From Lepus europaeus (taxonomy: Eukaryota > Chordata > Mammalia > Lagomorpha > Leporidae), in NCBI RefSeq assembly GCF_033115175.1, contig NC_084835.1, forward strand, positions 86,177,948 through 86,241,947: DNA of 64,000 nucleotides, read 5' to 3'. Every line of letters begins with the position of its first letter. The stretch's first letter is position 1. Shown here piece by piece: positions 58,336 to 64,000 of the stretch. Made by a program: the position numbers and the translations under genes. Below the pieces are notes generated by a model that did no database searches, was not told the origin of the DNA, and saw only the letters and a program-made list of their open reading frames with translations.

Positions 58336-59550
58336 CTTTCATAAAGACAGAAGTTGTTCTTCTCAAGGTCAATTCTCAAATTTTGTGCAAGTATTTTTGT
58401 TAGTTCATAGGTGCTGAACTTAGAGATTAACCATAACCCCAGGGCATTAAAAATACACAACTTCTTTTCTTTTTAACAACATGTTCCTTAGCAAGTCTTT
58501 CCTCATGTCTTAGACTTGGACATAACCCTGTACTGGGTACAGGGTTATACAGGGGGCTGTGCAGCAAAGATCTGGGTATACTTTAGCGACTGTGGAAAAT
58601 ATTCAGTCTGTCATACCTGAGTTAATCCCTCAGTTCTCTGTACCTATGGGAAAGCCCCAAACTGATTGCTGTTTTGTATTTTCAGCTGTTTTATATTGTC
58701 AGGCTATTCCCAACTCAAAATCTCTAGTGAGTCTTATACTTCCACCCTCACTGAGTCTAAACTCCTTTGAAAAAAATGTTAAGGCTTTTCATTGATCCCT
58801 CTGTTCTCCACTTGGTTTATCTACCTTGTATGGGTCCACATCCTCACTTTCTGCCCTGACTTCCACTTATCTAGATATCCCATCTGGACATAGCACAAGT
58901 TCAACTGATTCTGTGAGCTTCTATAGAAGCCTTCAGCTAGCTTTTTTCTGAGCTTCTTTAGTATTTGTTTTCTACACTGTCCAAGTCCACTCATGAAGAT
59001 AAAATCTTACATTCTCTGTTATTTTTCATATGCTTTATATTCATCTTCTGAGTCTAAAACTTTCAGCTTCAACATTAGGCAAAGGACAGGTATTCAGTAA
59101 ACATGTTGGTCCATTGGTCATTCAATATTTGCCTCTAGTCCCCTTTCAACATAAAGGGGCCATGCATTTTTGTTATCACTTTGGTGGAAACTAAACTATA
59201 CTGCAAAGCCCTCTGCTGATGAGTTGTAGCTCTCTTGGTGGTCAGCTTCAGGACACCAATTACCAGTCTCCAAGAAAATACAGTTTTGGGGAGAAGGTAA
59301 CAGGGTGTCATATCCAATTAGCATCATGCAATGGCTTACTTTGGAAAAGGGCTAAAAATTACAAATACGCTGCTATTATGAAAAACACTAGTAATAAAAA
59401 CCAATAGCTTCACTTTGGTATGGGTAGCATTGTGTGCATAGCCATGTCAGAGATATGTGTACACATGTCATTAGGATAAGGTAGACTTAGGTTTCTGCCA
59501 GGCATCTAGCACCAGGAGTAACAAGTGTGAAAGTGATATATGTATTTTTT
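58336..59550. other. No gene recognised
   Basis: About 1.2 kb. The string CCCTGTACTGGGTACAGGGTTATACAGGG at 58527-58555 is a small palindrome. No exon or clear repeat is seen. Confidence 0.35.
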
Positions 59551-59566
59551 AAAAAATTTGTGTGCT

Positions 59567-60645
59567 CAGCCCTTGTCCTCACTATTGATGAACAACTTAA
59601 TACTTTATCCCTTTTAGTATTTTTTTTTGTTCTACTTAATACAATTGGTTGAACTCTTTAATTAACACACAATTATTCTTAGGTGTTTAAATTTAACTGA
59701 AAAGTGATCCCTGTTAAATATAAGAGTGGGGATAAGAGAGGGAGGAGATGTACAATACGGAACACGATTGATTGGGCTTGCTCCAATTGGAAATGTGCCA
59801 GGGGATTCCAATTCAATCCCATCAAGGTGGCATGTACCAATGCCATCTCACTAGCCAAAGTGATCTCAGTTCACAATTGATCATAATGATAGGATTAAAA
59901 GTCAAAGGGATCACATAAACAAGACTAGTGTCTGCTAATACTAACTGATATAACTAAAAAGGAGAGACTGATCCAACACGGGAAGCGGGATACACAGCAA
60001 ACTCATAGAATGGGAGATGTCCTAAACAGCACTCTGGCCTCAGAATCAGCCCTTAAGGCATTCGGATCTGGCTGAAGAGCCTAAGAGAGTATTCTATGCA
60101 TGGAAAGCCAAGACACTCTGGCAAAAACAAACAAACAAAAAAACCCTAAATGAAAAATCTCTGCAAGTGAGATCTCAGTTGAAAGAATGGGTCATCAAAG
60201 AAAGAGGTACCTTTCTCTGAAGGGAGGAGAGAACTTCCACTTTGACTATGACCTTGTCTAAATAAGATCAAAGTCAGCGAACTCAAAAGGCTTCCATAGC
60301 CTTGGCACTCATGACAAGAACCTATGGTAATTACTGATGCCATAAAAAAGAGTGTCAATTGTTAAGTCAACAACAGGAGTCACTGTGCACTTACTCCCCA
60401 TGTAGGATCTCTGTCCTTAATGTGTTGTCCAATGTGAATTAATGCTATAACTAGCACTCAAACAGTACTTTACATTTTGTGTTTCTGTGTGGGTGCAAAC
60501 TGTTGAAATCTTTACTTAATATATATTAATCTTGATATGAATGGAATGGGAGAGAGAGCGGGAGATGGGAGGCTTGCAGGTGGGGGAGAAGCCATTGTAA
60601 TCCACAGGCTGTATTTTGGAAATTTATATTTATTAAATAAAAGTT
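59567..60645 (+). mobile_element. L1 3' end with TSD (~1.1 kb)
   Basis: The longest L1 3' end in the window. It starts CAGCCCTTGTCCTCACTATTG, passes through AGCCCTTAAGGCATTCGG and ends TTATTAAATAAAAGTT. The flanks AAAAAATTTGTGTGCT (59551-59566) and AAAAAAATTTGTCTGCT (ending 60662) are the duplication with one mismatch. Unlike the copies at 6.4 and 57.6 kb it has only one of the two ~228-bp 3' UTR units and lacks part of the sequence before the G-rich block. Confidence 0.94.
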
Positions 60646-60681
60646 AAAAAAATTTGTCTGCTTTAGGTTGTATATTTCCTG

Positions 60682-60712
<31 letters not shown>
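60682..60712. repeat. (GAT)n microsatellite
   Basis: About ten GAT units just after an L1 target site. Confidence 0.96.
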
Positions 60713-60713
<1 letters not shown>

Positions 60714-60928
60714 GCAATGATACTTTCAGATTCCATAGTATTCGGAATGTTTTCAATGCTTTCACGATACTATGTCTTTTCATCAAAATATAACTATAAT
60801 ATATACTGAACATGAGTTATTACTTAAGATTTATAAAAACTTCTGGAGTACGTTGTGGTTAAAAGGATTTATGTAAACAAATATCAAGACCTTTTTAAAT
60901 TACTTAAGTCTTCCTACATGCCCTTTGC

Positions 60929-61240
60929 TGTGGTCTGACTTTGTTCTTAAAGTATGAATGTGTTGGGAGCCTGGTCCTCAGAGTGAGGATGTTGGGAGGT
61001 GGTTGGCCTTTAAGAGGTAGACCTATTTGGTGCTGTGCTCCTCTTTTTGCATGTATGTCCCTGTAGTGGTGTCATTTACCATGAGGTGATGGAGCCAAGG
61101 GAGCTCCTGCTACAGATGATGCTATGCATTCTTGAATTTCAGCTTCCAAAACTGTGAGCTACATCAGCATCTTTTCTTTAGAAATAGTCAGCCTCTGAAG
61201 TTTCATTATAGTAACAAGAAAAGAATACACTAATACACTG
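60929..61240 (+). mobile_element. MLT1/MST-type MaLR LTR
   Basis: TGCTGTGGTCTGACTTTG, TTGGGAGGTGGTTGGCCTTTAAGAGGTAG, CTTGAATTTCAGCTTCCAAAACTGTGAGC and a 3' end near AAGAATACACTAATAC follow the order of mammalian MaLR LTRs. It is diverged and has no internal sequence. Confidence 0.8.
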
Positions 61241-62175
61241 CTTTATTCATTTAGGTTTTAGAATTCACATGGGGCAGGTGAGAGGTAACCCCAAATGCTA
61301 TAACACACTCAAGTTTATAGAATTGACATGAATTATTCATTGAAAACTTAAAAATTAAACTGGATTTCCTTGTCTTAAAAAAAACTGATAAATTAGTAAA
61401 TAGAAAAATTATTGAATATATTTGCATGAAAAGGGATATAGCATCTTACAAAAATATTAGTAATATTGATTTAATTTTAAAAATCAAGTGGAAATTTTTA
61501 TTTACAGGTTAATTCTAAAGAACAACTACATAGCCAAGTGTGTATTATTCTTCTGTTGTTTTTATTGGCTTTTTTGTATTTTATGAATGCATACTTCAGT
61601 ATTGCTTATTTTTATTTTGCATTTCTCTCAGGAGTGGTGGAGGTCACGTATCTTCTGATAGCATTGCCTCATTCATTATTCTAGCCCCATATTGGTATCC
61701 TTCTGAAAAACCCCAGTTTTCTGTGCATTACAATCTCTTACCTGCTTTAGTTACAACTGATCTATCTCAACCTATCCTCAACCTACAATGACATTTTAAT
61801 TAGCAAATAGTCTTTGTTGATGAGTTTGGACTCATCATTAGCATCACTTATCATTCATACCATTTTTTTTTATTAACCCAACTTCCTAGGATTTTCTGAA
61901 TCCCAAATATGTTGTTTTCAGGCAAATCCAATGAGGTGAGTTAGACCTATCTCTCTTCCTCTAATGTATCATCATTGGATTCCCCATCCATTCTCCTGGG
62001 AAGTTGATTTTTCTGTTAAGTCTATGGGAGGATATTTGTGCTAACACTTGGGGCTGGAAAGATATCACTTACTTATTTTTGGGAAGAAATTCACATTAAC
62101 TTACAGTAGTCACACTTTGATCAGATGCTCTATGAAAATTTCTTCTAAGAAGAGAGTCCATGCAAGAAAAAGTAA
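61241..62175. other. AT-rich stretch, no gene
   Basis: About 900 bp with no recognised gene or repeat. Confidence 0.35.
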
Positions 62176-62179
62176 TTTG

Positions 62180-62480
62180 AGGATGGCAGTAAGGTGTAGT
62201 AGGATAAGTCACTGTTTACAACATCAGCATCTGATGTCAGAGTGCTGGCTTGAGTCTTGGCTGCTCTATTTTCAATCTAACTCCTGCTAATGTTCCTGGG
62301 AATGCAGTGGAAGATGGCCCTAGTATTTGGACCCCTGTCACCCATGTGGGTGACCCAAACAGAGCTCCAAATTCCTGGTTTCAGTCTAGTTAATTTGGAG
62401 AGGGAAACTGTGGATGAAGATCTCTCTTTCTTTCTCTTGTCCTTCAAATCAATCAATCAATCAATCAATAACTATTAAAA
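62180..62480 (+). mobile_element. CSINE with (AATC)n tail
   Basis: AGGATGGCAGTAAGGTGTAGTAGG head, ATCAGCATCTGATGTCAGAGTGC, CCTGGGAATGCAGTGGAAGATGGCCC, then CTCTTGTCCTTCAAATCAATCAATCAATC. The A-rich tail has become an AATC microsatellite. Confidence 0.88.
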
Positions 62481-63160
62481 ATAAAGCTAAAGCAGAGCAC
62501 TTTGTGTTCTATCCCTGCTTGCATGACATTTCCTCATGGAGAACTCAACATGCATGTGGCCATTATTGTGAATTTGGCAGCCATAGTCATGTTAGCTTTG
62601 GAGCAGTTAAATGATACAGAATCTAACATATTAAAATGCTCCTGCTTGACTCTTGGTTCCTACCCCATCATCAATACATCATTTTTTGAGTTGAAAGAAA
62701 ATGTAACAAAATTTTCATTCATTGATCATCAAATTCAAAATAACACATGTGAAAAAGGTGTCTAGGGAAAGGAACTATTTTTAATTCCAAGCCAAAGCCA
62801 CCAGAAAACTTTTGAACTAACAGCCCAAGTTACATGATTATAAATCTTAGAGGTACAGATTCAGGATTGGAGGGAAATGTCTGAATCAGGGTCATTGTTA
62901 AGCAGTGCTTTGGAGAGGACTGATAAATGACAACGCATGGGCTTGTTTGTACTTCACTCCATGTGAATTATGTGGGATTCATGTTTGTGTATTATTATTC
63001 ACAACAAAAGATGAGAGTAGGAGGCCAACATTTACTACCATGGGGCCATCAATATACTTGCAATGGTTAATGTTTTTCATGTGTGCTGTCTGCCTTTTCT
63101 CAGTTATATTTTTGAATAGATATTGTTTCTACATTCTGTGGAAAATATGACTTTAAAAAA
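62481..63160. other. No recognised feature
   Basis: About 680 bp between SINEs. No gene identified. Confidence 0.35.
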
Positions 63161-63162
63161 TA

Positions 63163-63445
63163 TCTTCCGTTGGGGTGGTATTTTGGCACAGCAGGGGAAG
63201 CTACCACAGCAGGGGCAGTCGGCATCCCATATCAGAGCACTGATTTAAATCTCAGCTGCTCTGCTTCTGAATCAGCTCTCTGATAATTTGCTAGGAAAGC
63301 AGTAGAAGATGTCCCAAATACTTAAGCCCATGCCATCCACAGAGGAGACAAGGATGAGGTTCCTGGTTCCTGGCTTCAGTTTGGCCCAGACTTGGCCATT
63401 CTCTTTCTCTCTCTAACCCTGCTTTTAAAATAAATAAATACATAT
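63163..63445 (+). mobile_element. CSINE
   Basis: TTGGGGTGGTATTTTGGCACAGCAGG head, GTCGGCATCCCATATCAGAGCAC, TTCCTGGCTTCAGTTTGGCCC, then a TCTCTC block and AAAATAAATAAATAC tail. Confidence 0.88.
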
Positions 63446-63550
63446 TTACATATGAGGACAATAGTTGATTAAATTTAAGATATTAGGAGTCTGAGAGACT
63501 ACATAGAGTATATGGACTACATAAATCCTTACAAGAACAGTTTCTTGGGG

Positions 63551-63642
63551 GCTTGCATTTGGTATAGCAGTTAAAATACTTGTTGGGATGCCCACATACT
63601 ATATCAGAGTATCTGGTTCAAATTCTGGCTCTTCCACTTCTT
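63551..63642 (+). mobile_element. CSINE 5' part, interrupted
   Basis: GGGCTTGCATTTGGTATAGCAGTTAAAATAC through GGTTCAAATTCTGGCTCTTCCACTTC is the first third of a plus-oriented older CSINE. It is cut by the T-rich tail side of the next SINE. Its continuation would lie beyond the window. Confidence 0.75.
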
Positions 63643-64000
63643 TTTTTTTTTAATTTCTTTTTTAATTTTTTTTTATTTTTTATTTTTTGACAGGCAGAGT
63701 GGACAGTGAGAGAGAGAGACAGAGAGAAAGGTCTTCCTTTGCTTGCCGTTGGTTCACCCTCCAATGGACGCCGCGGTTGGTGCGCTGCGGCTGGCGCACC
63801 GCGCTGATCAGATGGCAGGAGTCAGGTGCTTATCCTGGTCTCCCATGGGGTGCAGGGCCCAAGCACTTGGGCCATCCTCCACTGCACTCCCTGGCCACAG
63901 CAGAGAGCTGGCCTGGAAGAGGGGCAACCGGGACAGAATCGGTGCCCCGACCGGGACTAGAACCTGGTGTGCCAGCGCCGCAAGGCGGAGGATTACCCTG
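63643..64000 (-). mobile_element. Young CSINE, cut by window end
   Basis: Reverse-complement young CSINE: T-rich tail, TTTTTTGACAGGCAGAGTGG, a CpG-rich middle (GACGCCGCGGTTGG, GCGCACCGCGCTGATC) and GCCGCAAGGCGGAGGATTA at the last bases. The head and right-hand duplication lie outside. It inserted into an older CSINE. Confidence 0.95.

Noticed and set aside
58527..58555. Palindrome CCCTGTACTGGGTACAGGG as a possible regulatory hairpin
   Set aside because: Short, isolated, and not near any gene or promoter feature.

Overview
The window reads as nuclear DNA of a lagomorph, most likely rabbit (Oryctolagus cuniculus). The main evidence is about two dozen copies or fragments of the lagomorph tRNA-derived SINE (CSINE / C-repeat), the youngest with an RNA polymerase III B box (GGTTCTAGTCC), the right-end block CTCTGCCTGTC, an A-rich tail and clear target-site duplications (TSDs). 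A rabbit-type L1 3' end also recurs at least four times. There is no multi-exon protein-coding gene, no functional tRNA or rRNA gene, no CRISPR array and nothing bacterial. It is AT-rich intergenic or deep-intronic sequence built by successive retrotransposition.

Layout. About 1-21 kb: CSINEs of several ages, ancient MIR/L2 relics, one L1 3' end with TSD (6.36-7.25 kb) and long stretches of unrecognised sequence. 21.2-21.8 kb: a CSINE split by a solo retroviral LTR. 22.8-29.6 kb: a short L1 tail with a perfect TSD, a degenerate coding-like stretch that I could not identify (23.2-24.4 kb), CSINEs with TSDs, and a 29-bp insertion that is only a CSINE tail. 29.7-31.3 kb: an L1 5' UTR fragment abutting a decayed gammaretrovirus-like gag-protease remnant on the minus strand. 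32-34 kb: an old L1M and a MIR. 35.4-36.25 kb: an 834-bp solo LTR on the minus strand with an exact 6-bp TSD (ATTCCC) and a threefold 38/39-bp repeat in its U3. 37-42.5 kb: ancient LTR-like and DNA-transposon fragments and a long (CTTT)n tract. 42.5-56 kb: mostly low-copy sequence with MIR/L2 relics. 56.8-58.2 kb: the most interesting locus. 59.5-64 kb: another TSD-flanked L1, an MLT1/MST-type LTR and four CSINE pieces.

Best finding. At 56.84-58.20 kb an intronless copy of the intraflagellar transport gene IFT20 (131-codon open frame, UTRs, AATAAA signal and A-tail, minus strand) lies head-to-head with a 5'-truncated L1 3' end (plus strand). One TSD brackets the whole composite, none lies at the internal junction, and the pair splits an ancient MIR. 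This looks like one integration in which the two nicked target strands primed on two different RNAs, a two-RNA version of twin priming.

Apart from the IFT20 open frame, apparent reading frames are chance frames or frames inside repeats. Names and relationships come from recalled consensus features without database searches. Repeat boundaries without a TSD are approximate to about 10-30 bp.
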